Shown here: piece by piece, positions 43,316 to 54,672 of the stretch
Layout: each line of letters begins with the position of its first letter
How positions within the stretch are numbered: the first letter of the stretch is position 1
Translations under genes and position numbers: made by a program
The notes under the pieces: model-generated
What the model was told of the DNA's origin: nothing
Database searches by the model: none
The model's input: only the letters and a program-made list of their open reading frames with translations
Source: Schistocerca nitens
Lineage: Eukaryota; Arthropoda; Insecta; Orthoptera; Acrididae
Reading direction: 5' to 3'
DNA length: 64,000 bases
NCBI RefSeq assembly: GCF_023898315.1
Contig: NC_064622.1
Span: 359,085,234-359,149,233, forward strand

Positions 43316-43640
43316 TTGTGTCTGTATATGTGTGGATGGATATGTGTGTGTGTGTGCGAGTGTATACCTGTCCCTTTTTCCTCCCAAGGTAAGTCTTTCC
43401 GCTTCCGGAATTGGAATGACTCCTTACCCTCTCCCTTAAAACCCACATCCTTTCGTCTTTCCCTCTCCTTCCCTCTTTCCTGATGAAGCAACCGTTGGTT
43501 GTGAAAGCTTGAATTTTGTGTGTATGTTTGTTTGTGTTTGTTTGTGTGTCTATCAACCTGCCAGCACTTTCGTTTGGTAAGTCACATCATCTTTGTTTTT
43601 AGATATATTTTTCCATGTGGAATGTTTCCCTCTATTTTAT
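42885..43640 (-). repeat. Two tandem copies of a dispersed repeat around (TA)n
   Basis: Two direct copies (about 42885-43252 and 43314-43640) share TGTGTGGATGGATATGTGTG, AAGGTAAGTCTTTCCGCT, CTTACCCTCTCCCTTAAAAC and GGAATGTTTCCCTCT. Between them lies a pure (TA)n array at 43253-43313. The unit is the reverse complement of the repeat at 23665. The open frames in this region come from simple repeats. Confidence 0.8.
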
Positions 43641-43685
43641 ATATATATAAACGGTACTTAAGAATACATGTGCTTATTGTTATAG

Positions 43686-43853
43686 GTGATCCTGATGCAA
43701 GAACAGTTGGCTCGCAACAGGATTATTGTAGAGGATGACGGCAAAGGTGGTGTTCAGTGTCAAGTTACAAGCAGCACTCATGAGAAAAAGTCTCGAACAA
43801 ATGTTGTTGTCAAAAATGGAAAATATTACCTAAAACATAACACACTGCAAGAT
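43686..43853 (+). CDS. POLR3B: POLR3B internal exon, third of four in window
   Basis: The exon runs between TATAG/GTG and GAT/GTAAGC, with 56 whole codons in phase 0 at both ends. The protein starts [16 protein letters not shown] and includes [12 protein letters not shown] and [10 protein letters not shown]. It directly follows the RGQEK end of the previous exon (EKVILMQEQ, as in the family) and matches about residues 178-233 of RPC2 in recalled numbering, where the protrusion passes toward the lobe domain. No damage is seen, even though its upstream flank is a simple-repeat and transposon cluster. Confidence 0.96.
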
Positions 43854-43968
43854 GTAAGCATAATTTTTTGATGACTTAAAAGCGTACTTATAAAATAACC
43901 CATAATTTTGCTATTGAGATGGTTTTGATTTTTGTGAGGTTCTTATTAAATTTAGACGTGTCCAATCG

Positions 43969-43988
43969 CGCGCGCGCGCGCGCGTGCG

Positions 43989-44032
<44 letters not shown>

Positions 44033-44084
44033 TGGAGGGGGGGGGCAAATGCGATTGTGTGAGCGTGTGCCCTCTCTCCCGCCC

Positions 44085-44135
<51 letters not shown>
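43969..44135. repeat. Compound (CG)n(GT)n and inverted (CA)n microsatellites
   Basis: A GC-to-GT array (43969-44030) is followed, after about 65 bp, by a CA array (44097-44134). The two arrays are complementary and could pair as a 17-repeat stem. Confidence 0.9.
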
Positions 44136-44180
44136 TTAACTTAAGAGTATATGGCAGTGTGCTGTATATTTAGTTTCTGT

Positions 44181-45699
44181 GAGTGATTCAGATTCCTCAT
44201 CAAGCCTGAGTATTGATAGAGTGAACACATCAGAGATAACCGGACTCCAGGCAACACTCTTGTGGGGTGCAGCAGCCATCTCGGCAAGCTCATGAGGTGA
44301 CACCAACCTCTAATGAGTCTTTACTGATATACTGCAGCCTGTCAGTTGCGGCCAGCCTCTCATTAGTCACTAGTCTTTCGTACATGCCAATGAATAGCAG
44401 AGCATTTTGACCATAGTTTAAGATATAAAGTTGTGATGTTGTTACAGTCTATCAGCTGGAATGACAGCAGCAGCAAGAAAGCTAACTGTAAGATTGGTGT
44501 TTGTTTTTAATTATTTTTCTGTACAATTAACTAAATAGTTATTATATTTTTGCATTGCAGGTATTAGGAAATTATGAAGAGAGAGTCTAACAACAGCTGA
44601 ATCTCACTGGTACAACTTATTCATGAAGAAATACTTTTGAATATATGTATAATTGCAGTTTATTCCTTTGAAAATGAGATGATACAAACATGCATTTTGT
44701 GCAGAGAATCATATATTTCTGTTGTTGTCTGTTCTTACTATGATAGGCACTTTCCCTGGCAGTAACAGTTTTGTGAGGAGTCTAATTATTTGCACATTCT
44801 TGCGCTTCACTTGACCTTCTAACACATGAATAGTTTTTTAAATGTAATTACTTTTGTTTCAAAAGCAAATCTCTCAATGGTTCTTACCATCTGTTGTTTG
44901 TAGCAACAATTGTGGAACTGGTTTCTTCTGTGTTGGGGAACATTTTTATTGTTTCTGACATTTTTTCATCACATCTGTATGGTTTCGCTTTCAGTTGTGG
45001 TTGTGGTGGCTTATTTGATATGTTAAATAATGTACGTATTGTATTCCATACAAGTTTCGTAGATTCCACATTCAGTGATTTGACTGGAAGTGTAGTGAAC
45101 AAAACTTCATTTTGCTGTGTGGATATATATGACCTCTTTTCGCTAAAGGTCAGGTCTTTTGCTGTTTACTCTCCATTTTTTTGTACTGAAAAAATATCTT
45201 TAAGTTACAAGAGAATTATAAATAAACTGTCCTGCATAGCTTCCAGGGTACCTAAGAAACTAAAGAAACACAAATGTGATGCCATTTTTTAGTTGCTGTC
45301 CATTTTTATGGCACTACATGCATTCCCTTTTGTAAAACACTATTTTACTAATCAGTATAAATGATACTATTCACACTCATTTGATATCATATTCAGTAGT
45401 GTAGCTTTCTGTACTATTGTTGCAGTATATAACAAAAATGAGCAGTAGTTTTGTGACTGTATGTGTTAGACTGTAATTTTGACTTTACCCGATTAACGTT
45501 CTGGATTTGTACTTTTCCCTGGTTTGTGGTATATGTTTAGACAACTTGACTATGCTCTGAACTAGTGCTAATTATTAATTCACCTCATGATCTCCGCTGT
45601 CAGTTACCATCAGAACCAGCAGTTTTCTTCTGCCAGTCTCATTCTTATCATTAGTGCGAATAATCATAAACTGTGTTCCTACCTACGGAGAATAGTACA
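44181..45699 (+). mobile_element. Gypsy-like 5' LTR, interrupted by about 1.1 kb
   Basis: 44181-44412 and 45490-45699 together match the 3' LTR at 48957-49366. Shared landmarks are AGCCTGAGTATTGATAGAG, ACTTTTCCCTGGTTTGTGG and AATTCACCTCATGATCTCCG. The two LTRs differ at many positions, so the insertion is old. The ends are approximate. The intervening 44413-45489 is foreign to the LTR. Confidence 0.75.
44884..45290 (-). pseudogene. Possible THAP-domain remnant inside the LTR insertion
   Basis: Minus-strand text, in more than one frame, reads GITFVF, then an RSYISTQ-type region, LVWNTIRTLFNISNKPPQPQ and TEETSSTIVATNN. The order (GITF start, middle segment, and an end resembling the AVPTIF close of THAP zinc fingers) suggests a THAP DNA-binding domain, common in P-type transposases. 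The conserved C2CH cysteines are not demonstrable here, so the call is weak. Confidence 0.3.
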
Positions 45700-48600
45700 G
45701 AAAATTGACAATGAGAACTTCTTCACTGTGCAACTTTTGCATTGCGGTATGTATCCTGAGTTTCTCAAGTTGTGGCAGCAGCAGTTACTGCAACAGTAGC
45801 AGCAGCAATACCTGGAGCAACAGCAACTGCAACAGTGAGACTTGCAGCAAGAGATGCCAGTAGCAGCAGACACATTTTTGCAACTTTTGCAAAATCGACA
45901 ACAGTTGGCAGCTACAGTGGGCTCGCCTCACTGTCCACCCTTCATTTGTTTATATGAGGTAAATGAGAGATGGGGAGATTGTTTATGTTGTTTTGTTCTT
46001 CACTGCAGGGCAAGTCAAATAACTGACCCTAGGAATCAATGTACACTGTTACTGTCTTGTAGTAGTAAACTGTACGAAGCAGTGCAGAAATTATGCCCAC
46101 TCTCAGATCCTACTAGTTTGAGTTTTTCTGATATTTGTGGTTTGTTGATTGACTATTAGAGCCACAAATGTTGTTATGGCACGGCTCAGGTTTAATCAAT
46201 GTGTTAAGCAACGTAAACAATCTCTACGCAGCATGGGCTGCTGACTTACAAGGCTTGGGGCGCAAGTTTAGCTTTTCGTGCAGTGTGGTACGTCATATGT
46301 GGACTCTTTAATCCATGATGTTATTATCCGTCTTGCTCTGGATTGAGATGTTAGTGCAAAAGCTTTAGAGGTGTCTGATCCCACATTGAGTGATGTGTTA
46401 AATATTGCCAAAGCACACAAGTAACTGCGTCAGTGCAAGCTCTGTTTCACAAATCTGCAGGTGTTGATGTTAGTAGTCTGTTGCCGTTGTGTTCCACAAT
46501 CAACTTACGACTTTCAGTTGATGTCATTATCAATTTACCAAGTACCCATTTGTCTGGTGACACAGGATTTAGTAGTTAGTGATTTCTTGCCCTTATCATT
46601 GATAGATGCAAATAAACAGAAGCACTTTGTTCATTGTTGGCCTGTCCGCAATAAGCAGAGACTCATTTAATGTTTTAGACCCTAGAAGAGTTAATGCTGT
46701 CAAATCTTGTCCAGCATCAACGATGTCACTGCCCTTTTCGTGATGTCATCTGTTTTGCATGCCACAAACTGGGGCACTTAGAGAGTGCCTTGGCGTGTGT
46801 GCATCAACAGCTTAGGCCATCAGCGCACTGCACGCTATCTTGCCGATGCCTGTGGCAGCAGCGGGCGATATGCAGTGTCTCATGTTGTAACTGGACACTT
46901 GAGGGATCACAGTGGATCTCCAGTAGGACACAGGTCAGTCGTGTCTCTGATTGGTGAGAACACACACCAGTGCTTTGGCTTCCCACATCTGCAGTCTCTT
47001 CAGCACAATGTGATGGTGTACAATGGCCAGTCAATCCCATTGCAAGGTCAGATCATTATCCAAGCTAACAAGGAGAGGTCCCCAGGTGTACAATCGACTT
47101 TCTGAAACTGTCTGTATGGTGCTGTAGGTTAAGAGTCCAGCTATCATGCACTTCAGCGACTCAACCTGGCGGGTCCTCATTTGTGAGTAATTGAGGGAAA
47201 AAAATTCAAAATTTTGTGGGACAGTCAATATCACTAAAAAAAGTTATATTATCTAGTCTGGTTGCGTAGTATAATGGATAGGATAACAGCCTCACATGAA
47301 GGTGGTTGTGGCTTTGGATCTTGTCACGTGCACATAGTTTGTTTATTTTATTTTTTTATTTTTATATCTTTATTGAAATTACTTTGATCATTATTTTTAT
47401 TCAATTGATTGGTTTAAATGTAATTTTTTATTTCTATTTTTGTAACATCATTTTAGTCACTGTATGAACTTTTTCATTAGTTTCATTTTTCTATACAGCA
47501 TTCTTTTTCCAATTGGAATTTTTGTGAATGTGAATTTAATTACATTTACCTGCTGTAATATTCAATTATTTGAAAATTGCAGTCTATCAGTTAAAAAACA
47601 AAAGACAAAATAATCTATTTATATTTGTGCAATGGTGTCAAAAATTAATTACCAGATGTGCAATATTTTTGCTTGGTAATCATCATACAAACTTTTAAAA
47701 CATAACCTTAATACCTGTTGCACTGTGGACAAAATAGTGCAGATGTAAATTTAAATGAAAGGTGGGTTTATAAGTAAAATGAAATTCAAACAAAATGAGA
47801 ACTAGATATAGTAAATGCAGTAATGTGGAAGAAAGAACAGGGTGATAAAGCAAAATAAATGAAATAAAAATTAATACATTAAATTCATTAAAACCACATG
47901 AACAATGATTTCAAGTGAAGAAGTAATGCAGGAAGAAAATTGAGAGCAAATGAAGATGTTGATATTATGATTAAAATTATGTGACAAAGGCATGCAGTTA
48001 AAAAATTACGTTAAAATCAGGTAACTGAATAAATATGATGATCAAAATCATTTCAATAAAGATTTAGGAAAAAAAAAAACAAGCTTTCTGCAGGTGATGA
48101 GCTTTGAACCCATAACATCCTGCATATGAAGCTGTTATCCTGGTCATTACACCACTCAGCCAGTCTATACAATGCAACTGTTTAAATGCTGTTGAATGTT
48201 ACACAAAATTTTGAATTTTTTTTGTCCCCAATTACTCGCAAATGACGCTCCACCAGGGTAAATGGCAGCAGTGTATGATACAAACGATCTTTACCTACAT
48301 TACCATATAGATAGATACAAAAAGTCGATCACACCGCAGGGAATCTCTCCTTGTGAGTACAAAAACATCGCTTGGCAGCTAATGTTGATTGCAATTAACT
48401 CTTGGAGACAACAACTAACATTTTTGGTTAGATGCTTTTGCGTTTTTTGATTTTCAAATTCCCGACCAGGTTAATTTGGTTTCACCTGTGATCCTATTCA
48501 CAGAACTTTATGCATTGTGTTCACAATTTAAGCAGCTGTTTACACACACATTAGGTTGTGCAACAGTGTCCCAGGCCCATATTTCCTTAAAGTGTTCAGC

Positions 48601-48956
48601 AGTACCTAAGTGTTTTTAGGGCTTGTCCGCTGCCTTTTACTATGTGTGAGAAGTAGGTAGGTTGCATAATGTTGGTGTTCTGTCACCAGTATCGCCTAGC
48701 CAATGAGCTATGCCCATGGCTGTGGTTCAGAAACCTAATGGATCACTTCACATTTGTGGTGATTCTTAGTTTACCATTAACACTTAAGCAAATGTTAATT
48801 TGTATTCACTTCCTCAACAGGAGGAATTGTAGGCTGCATTGACTTGGGGCCAATAGCTTTCAAGGATATATCTCACTGATGATTACTCTCAATTGCATGT
48901 ACATGATCAGATGAAACAGTTTTTAGAGTTTAATATGCCATGCTATATCTGAAGTG
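45700..48956 (+). pseudogene. Gypsy-like internal region: gag, protease and RT start, internally deleted
   Basis: The gag part (45700-46760) is Gln-rich near 45770-45850 and has a CCHC knuckle (CFACHKLGH...) near 46750. A protease-like region follows, with a D-S/T-G-like site region near 46920 and VVSLIGENTHQCFG and MVYNGQSIPLQGQ blocks (46930-47060). An inserted foldback occupies 47165-48257. The element then continues from 48258 with a degraded reverse transcriptase entry (about 48700-48950). It jumps directly into the 3' LTR, so most of RT, RNase H, integrase and anything beyond are deleted. Stops occur throughout. It is an inactive LTR retrotransposon. Confidence 0.75.
47165..48257. mobile_element. 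Foldback element with tRNA-like sequences in both arms
   Basis: Inverted ends are alike (CCTGGCGGGTCCTCATTTGTGAGTAATTG against CCTGGTGGAGCGTCATTTGCGAGTAATTG), followed by AAAATTCAAAATTTTGTG in each arm. Internally each arm has a diverged tRNA-like block (47259-47335 plus, 48090-48165 minus). The minus-strand one has TGGCTGAGTGGTGTAATGACC as A-box-like and GGGTTCAAAGCTC as B-box-like. The 750-bp centre is AT-rich with no ORF. It interrupts the Gypsy-like gag-pol region. Confidence 0.7.
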
Positions 48957-49366
48957 AAGGTGTCTCAGATTCTCAGTCTAGCCTGAGTATTGATGGAGAG
49001 AACACATCGGAGATACTCAAGCTCCAGGTGACACCCATGGCTCGTGCCTGCATGGGGGAGCAGCTGCTTTGGCAAACCCGTGAAATGGCGTCACCCTCTG
49101 ACAACTGTTTACTAATATATCACTGTCTGGCAATTGCGGCCACTCTCAAGTCTTACATAGACGCCATTACCATTTTGTGATTTGAACTTTTCCCTGGATT
49201 GTGGTATATCCTTAGGCAACTTGGCTATGCTGTGGACTTGAATTGATTATTAATTCACCTCGTAATGTCCGCTGTCATTTACCACCGGACTCCGTTCCTT
49301 TGGTCTTCTTGTTACCATAAATGCAAATAATCTTAAAATGTGTTTCTGCGTATGCTGAGTAGGACA
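48957..49366 (+). mobile_element. Gypsy-like 3' LTR
   Basis: About 410 bp matching the split 5' LTR over AGCCTGAGTATTGATGGAG, CAATTGCGGCCA, TTTTCCCTGG-TTGTGGTATAT and AATTCACCTCGTAATGTCCG. It is the uninterrupted copy and so the better estimate of LTR length. Confidence 0.75.
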
Positions 49367-49937
49367 GAAAAATATAGGTGGAGAATTATAGGAAACAATA
49401 AGGTTTTGATTGGTAATGAATACCATGTTGACTTTATCACAAACTCCATTTCTCTCTTTTTCTGGTATATCTACAAAAAAAATGTTACTTTATTTTTTCT
49501 GCTTCTTTTGTTTGATGCAGCACACATTCTCTGTAGGTTAGGCTTAACTGTTAGGATTAATTTTCAATTTGGAGATTTCACATCCAGTAAACAATAATAG
49601 CGCTATCATATCACAGGAATTATGAAATACAAAACTCTGGACAGTTTTCAATTTGAATTTCATCCCATATTTTACTTCATTGTAACTTGGTGGAAGACAC
49701 TAACAATCTCAGAATAAACATGTGTAGATTAGGATCTAACATCCCATTGACAGTGAGATCAATAGTAAAGATTGGGAACCAACTGGGATCCATGAGGTGA
49801 AGAGGTGTGGATAACTGAGAGCGGGTGAAGGAAATAATTGGTGTCTTTGATATGAGAGTATAGATTTTGGACAATGAGTTGGAGGTGTTGGTTAATGACC
49901 AGTGAAAGACCTGCCCAGTACACCCACACAGCACTTC
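49367..49937. other. Intronic DNA with an unassigned minus-strand ORF
   Basis: An 85-codon minus-strand frame (49934 down to 49677, LHLMDPSWFPIFTIDLTVNG) has no family that I recognise. It may belong to another decayed repeat. Nothing else is supported. Confidence 0.4.
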
Positions 49938-50077
49938 CTTTTCTACATCTACATCTACATGATTAGTCTGCTATTCACAATAAAGTGCCTGGCTGAGGGT
50001 TCAATGAACCATCTTCATGCTCTGTCTCTGCTGTTCCACTCTCAAACGGCACTCAGGCAAAACGAGCACTTAAATTT

Positions 50078-52814
50078 TTATGTGCAAGCCCTGATTTCTC
50101 TCATTTTATCATGATGATCATTTCTCCCTATGTAGGTGGGTGCCAACAGAATGTTTTCGCAATCGGAGGAGAAAACTGGTGACTGAAATTTCATGAGAAG
50201 ATCCCGTCCCAACAAAAAACGCTTTTGTTTTAATGATTGCCACTCCAATTCACATATCATGTCTGTGACACTATCTCCCCTATTTTGCGATAATACAAGA
50301 TGAGCTGCCCTTCTTTGTACTTTTTTGATGTCATCCGTCAGTCCCACCTAATGCAGATCCCACACCATACAGCAATTCTCCAGAATAGGGTGGACAAGCG
50401 TAGTGTAAGCAGTCTCTTTGGTAGACCTGTTGCACCTTCTAAGTGTTCTGCCAATGAATCACAGTCTTTGGTTTGCTCTACCCACAATATTATCTATCTG
50501 ATCATTTCAATTTAGGTTATTTGTAATTGTAATCCCTAAGTATTTAGTTGAATTTACAGCTCTCAGATTTGTGTGACTTATCCTGTAATCAAAATTTAGC
50601 TGATTTCTTTTAGTACTCATGTAAATAACTTCACCTTTTCTTTATTCAGTGTCAATTGCCACTTTTCACACCATACAGATATCTTATCTAAATCATTTTG
50701 CAAGCCGTTTTGATCATCTGATGACTTTAAAAGACTGTAAATGACAGAATCATCTGCAAACAATCTAAGACGGCTACTCAGATTGTTATGTCGTTAATAT
50801 AGATCAGGAACAATAGAGGGCCTATAACACTTCCTTGGGGAACACCGGATATTACTTCTGTTTTACTCGACGACTTTCCATCTATTACTACGAACTGTGA
50901 CCTTTCTGACAGGAAATCATGAATCCAGTCACACAACTGAGGCGATACTCCGTAGGCACGCAGTTTGGTTAGAAGATGCTTGTGAGGAATAGTGTTGAAA
51001 GCCTTCTGGAAATCTAAAAATGTGGAATCAATTTGACACCCCCTGTCAATAGCACTTATTACTTCATGAGTATAAAGAGCTAGTTGTGTTTCACAAGAAC
51101 AATATTTTCTGAATACGTGCTGACTATATGTCAATAAATTGTTTTCTTTGAGGTACTTCATAATGTTCGAATACAGTATATGTTCTAAAACCCTATTGCA
51201 AATCGACGTTAGTGATATAGGCCTGTATTCAGCGGATTACTCCTACTTCCCTTTTTGGGTGTTGTTGTGACTTGAGCAATTTTCCAGTCTTTAGGTATGG
51301 ATCTTTCTGTGAGCGAGTGGTTGTATATAATTGATAAATATGAAGCTATTTTATCAGTCTACTCCGAGAGGAACCTGACAGTTCTACAATCTGGACCTTT
51401 ATTAAGTGATTTAAGCTGCTTTGTTACACCGAGGATATCTACTTTTATGTTTGTCAGCTTGGCAGTTGTTCTTGATTGGAATTCAGGAATATTTACTTTG
51501 ACTTCTTTGGTGAAGGAGTTTCGGAAAACCGTGTTTAATAATTTTGCTTTAGTGGCAGTGTCATCAGTGACTTCCCCGTTGTTATCGCGCAGTGAAGATA
51601 TTGTTTGCGTCTTGCCACTGGTGTGCTTTATGTACGACCAGAATCTCTTTGGGTTCGAGACAGAATTTCGTTGTGGAAATTATTAAAAGCATCTCGCATT
51701 GAAGTACGCGCTGTGTTTCAAACTTCTGTAAAACTTTGCCAGTCTTGGGGATTTTGTGTTCTTTTAAATTTGGCATGCCTTTTTAGTTGCTTCTGCAACA
51801 ACGATCTGACCCGTTTTGTGTTCCATGAAGGATCAGTACCATCACTTATTAATTTACGTGGTATGTATCTCTAAATTGCTGTTGATACTATCTCTTTGAA
51901 AACATTCTACAACTTTTCTACACTTTCTTGATCAGATTGGAAGAAGAGAAGACTTATCTTAAAAAGGTGTTACGAGCATTTCTATCAGCTTTTTTAAGTA
52001 GATATACTTTGCGTTTCTTTTTGATTGTTGTAGGTGTTACAGTATGCAGTGTAGCAGCAACTGCCTTGTGGTTGCTAATCCCTGTATTCATCACAACAAT
52101 CACTATTTGTCCAGGATTATTTGTTGCTAAAAGGTCAAGTAAGCTTTCGCAACCATTTATGCTTCGAGTGGGCTCATGAACTAATTATTTTCAAAATTAT
52201 TTTCACAATAATTTTCTGAGAAAGCATTCAGTACAATTTTGGATGATGTTTTATGCCTGCTGTTGGCTTTAAACGTAAATTTTTCCAGCATATCGAGGGT
52301 AGATTGAAGTCACCACCGACTATAATTTTATGAGACTCAAGTTTCCTTTGAACTGTTCAGCAACTATGTCTTCTGAGTCGGGAGGTCGGTAAAACGATCC
52401 AATTAATAGTTTAGTCTGATTGTCATGTATAAACTCTACCCATACTATTTCACGTGAACTATCTACTTCAATTTCGCTACAAGGCAAACTACCTCTAACA
52501 CCAATAAATACTCCACCACCAACTGTGTTTAATCTATCCTTTCTGAACACTGTTAGATGGTTTACAAAAATTTCGGCTGGACTTATTTCCAGCTTTAGCC
52601 AGCTCTCTGTACCTACAACTATTTGAGCTTCAGTGCTTTCTATTAGGGCTTGGAGCTCTGGTTCTTTCCCAATGCAGCTATGACAATTTACAACTACAAT
52701 ACCAATCATTTCTACAACTATCTTACTGTGTTTTACCTGCCCCCTTTTAGACTGACACCCCTTCTTTGGTTTCCTGAGACCCTCTAACCTGAAAAACCAC
52801 CCAGTCCCTTCCAC
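50078..52814 (-). pseudogene. CR1-like ORF2: endonuclease and reverse transcriptase
   Basis: The endonuclease (52814-52320) has IVVVNCHSCIGKEPEL, TEAQIVVGTESWL, FRKDRLNTVGGGVFIGV, and a WVEFIHDN then IGSFYRPP block with the conserved YRPP. The middle is frameshifted. The RT (51161-50778) has LTYSQHVFRKYCSCETQLALYTHE, FLDFQKAFNTIPH, ISGVPQGSVIGPLLFLIYIND. A frameshift then precedes FADDSVIY near 50760. The C-terminal region (50347-50078) has VQRRAAHLVL and TYIGRNDHHDKMREI. It is inactive but lightly damaged. Confidence 0.85.
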
Positions 52815-53449
52815 ACAGCCCCCACTATCTGTGTAGCCACCTCCTGTGTGTAGTGGACTCCTGACCTATTAAGTGGAACCCGGAAACCCACCACCCAGTG
52901 GTGCAAGTCAAGGAATCTGCAGCCTATACAGTCACAGAACTGCCTGATCCTCTGATTCAGACCCTCCACTCGGCTCTGCACCAAAGGACCACAGTCGGTT
53001 CTATTGACGATGCTGCAGATGGTGAGCTCCACCTTAATCTCAGAAGCAAGACTGGCAGTCTTTACCATTTCCGCAAGCCGCCAGAAGCCAGACAGAATCT
53101 GCTCTGATCCAAAGCGACACACGCCATTGGTACCGACATGAGCCACCAACTGCAGTTGGCTGCACCTTGTACTTTTCATGGCATCCAGAAGCACCCTTTC
53201 CACATCCGGAATGACTCCCCCCAGAATGCACACGGAGTGCACACTGACTTCCTTCCCCTCCTTGGAAGCCATGTTCCTAAGGGGCCCCATTACGCGCCTA
53301 ATGTTGGTGCTTCCAACTACCAGCAAACCCACACTCTGTGAATGCCCATACCTTGCGGGCCAAGAAGCTTCCTCTGGAACAGGGTGGATGACTGCATCTG
53401 GCTCAGAGACGTCGTCAGCCACAGATAACACCCGAAACCTGTTCGTCAA
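52784..53449 (-). CDS. CR1-like ORF1 with SGNH-esterase-like domain
   Basis: A 221-codon minus-strand frame is open throughout. Residues about 42-54 (LLVVGSTNIRRV) occupy the place of the GDS block, 84-115 carry the QLQLVAHVGTNGVC strand corresponding to the GxND block, and 180-200 (FLDLHHWVV then NRSGVHYTQE) correspond to the terminal D-x-H block. The fold order matches the esterase domain known from ORF1 of CR1-type LINEs, which is thought to act with membranes or lipids. The key residues look altered (GST for GDS, GTNG for GTND, SGVH for DGVH), so catalysis is doubtful. The upstream 53450-53760 has a heptad-like ELATLCSQLQAALASVTQLEA segment in another frame. Confidence 0.7.
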   Translation of the reverse strand: MTNRFRVLSVADDVSEPDAVIHPVPEEASWPARYGHSQSVGLLVVGSTNIRRVMGPLRNMASKEGKEVSVHSVCILGGVIPDVERVLLDAMKSTRCSQLQLVAHVGTNGVCRFGSEQILSGFWRLAEMVKTASLASEIKVELTICSIVNRTDCGPLVQSRVEGLNQRIRQFCDCIGCRFLDLHHWVVGFRVPLNRSGVHYTQEVATQIVGAVWKGLGGFSG

Positions 53450-53875
53450 ACAAACCGGGGAGACCCTACGATCGGCCCCTCAGAAAGTTTTTTGCTGCCT
53501 GCCAGATGTTGGAATGATCTCCCACTCGACCACGGGTGAGGGGTCAACCTCAGTGCAGGCAGTACCTGGGGAGGTCACAGCAGTGGACCGATCGGAGGAC
53601 ACGTGGGACGTGCTCAACGTCCCTCGCATCGCCCCCAGTGACGCCCCTTGGCAGCAGCCTCCAGCTGTGTGACGGAAGCCAACGCAGCCTGAAGCTGTGA
53701 ACAAAGGGTCGCCAGCTCTGCTCGACCTCTACACAACAGTCACAGTTCCTATCCCATACAGCAGTCGCTCCTGTTTGAAGCTCGTAAAAATATGTAACAA
53801 GCGAACAGTGTACTTACCTTATTAGTAGCAGGAACTAGCGGTGCGCTCTCGCTGACAGTCCTACCACAGGCTTAT

Positions 53876-54460
53876 GCTACCACATCAGAGGCTGGGCCAC
53901 CTGTGAAAGCAGCCATGTCACATACCAGCTCTGCTGCAATCGTTGCACAGCTTTTTATGTTGGTGTGACTACCTGTCAGGATGAATGGCCACTGCCAAAC
54001 TGTGGTGAAGAGCAAAGTGAACCACCTTGTTCACAAAATGCAGTGAAATGCAATATCCTAGATTTCAATGGCTGCTTCACAACCTGCAACATCTAGATCC
54101 TCCCCTCTACCATCAGCTTTTCTGAACTCTGTAGTTGGGAGTTTTCCTTACAACACATTCTCCACTCCCAAAATCATCCAGGCCTCAACCCACAGTAACC
54201 TAATGTCCTCTCATCCTCCACCCAGCAGTTTCCGCCCTCTGTCCTATCACCTCTTCCCAACTCACGTTCCCCTCACTCTCATTGTGCACCATTCTCTGCC
54301 AATGACCCCACAAGTCTTTTGCCCTTCTCTACTCCTCTCTTTTTCTGCTCCCTCCCCCCCCCCTTCCCCCATCCACAGCCTCATGATGCTGCACCTGGCT
54401 GCCTTGTTTGGCTTCACCTAGTCCCTGCACACTCCACAAGGCAGTGCTCACACTCCACAA
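53876..54460 (+). mobile_element. Penelope-like element 3' fragment
   Basis: It starts CACATCAGAGGCTGGGCCAC and is the same family as 33650-34230. It has a GIY-YIG remnant (CNRCTAFYVGVTT-like, about 53930-53970), a degraded helix and then a Pro/Ser/Thr-rich tail. A 26-bp unit CACACTCCACAAGGCAGTGCT is doubled near 54428-54472. Confidence 0.7.
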
Positions 54461-54672
54461 GGCAGTGCTGACTTCCCTCCCCTCCACCCTTACCCTGATT
54501 TACAGAACACTATGTGGGATGTGTGAATGAATGAATGAATGAATAAATGTCAGAGTGTCAGATCATCATCTCTCATGCTGCTAGTGTTATCAGGGAGCTG
54601 GATATCATTTGCCTAACGGCATATGCATATGGTAAATTTTTTCCTTCCTTCCTCTCTTTCCATCTCATCACC

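Larger units (their letters stand above)
20620..43685 (+). other. POLR3B: POLR3B intron, 23.1 kb
   Basis: This intron has a GTGAGT donor and a TATAG acceptor. It is the largest intron in the window and the one with the deepest nesting of transposons (36511-39550). Confidence 0.9.
49938..53870 (-). mobile_element. Near-full-length CR1-like LINE, antisense to the host gene
   Basis: The 3' end at 49938 reads (CATCTA)n on the plus strand. Minus-strand order: 5' UTR and coiled-coil-like ORF1 start (53870-53500), SGNH-like ORF1 (53449-52784), AP endonuclease (52814-52320), linker (52320-51170), RT (51161-50080) and 3' UTR. At about 3.9 kb it is the most complete LINE of this type in the window. 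Coding defects are annotated in the ORF entries. Confidence 0.88.

Noticed and set aside
43060..43556. Overlapping open frames on both strands with long Ile/Tyr repeats
   Set aside because: They are generated by the (TA)n array and the flanking CA/GT repeats.
43969..44135. Complementary GT and CA arrays as an engineered or regulatory hairpin
   Set aside because: Dinucleotide arrays are very common in this sequence, so pairing here needs no special explanation.
44560..44595. Exon-like site: TTGCATTGCAG followed by GTATTAGG
   Set aside because: The following sequence reaches stops within a few codons and does not continue the POLR3B protein, whose neighbouring exons already join in phase.
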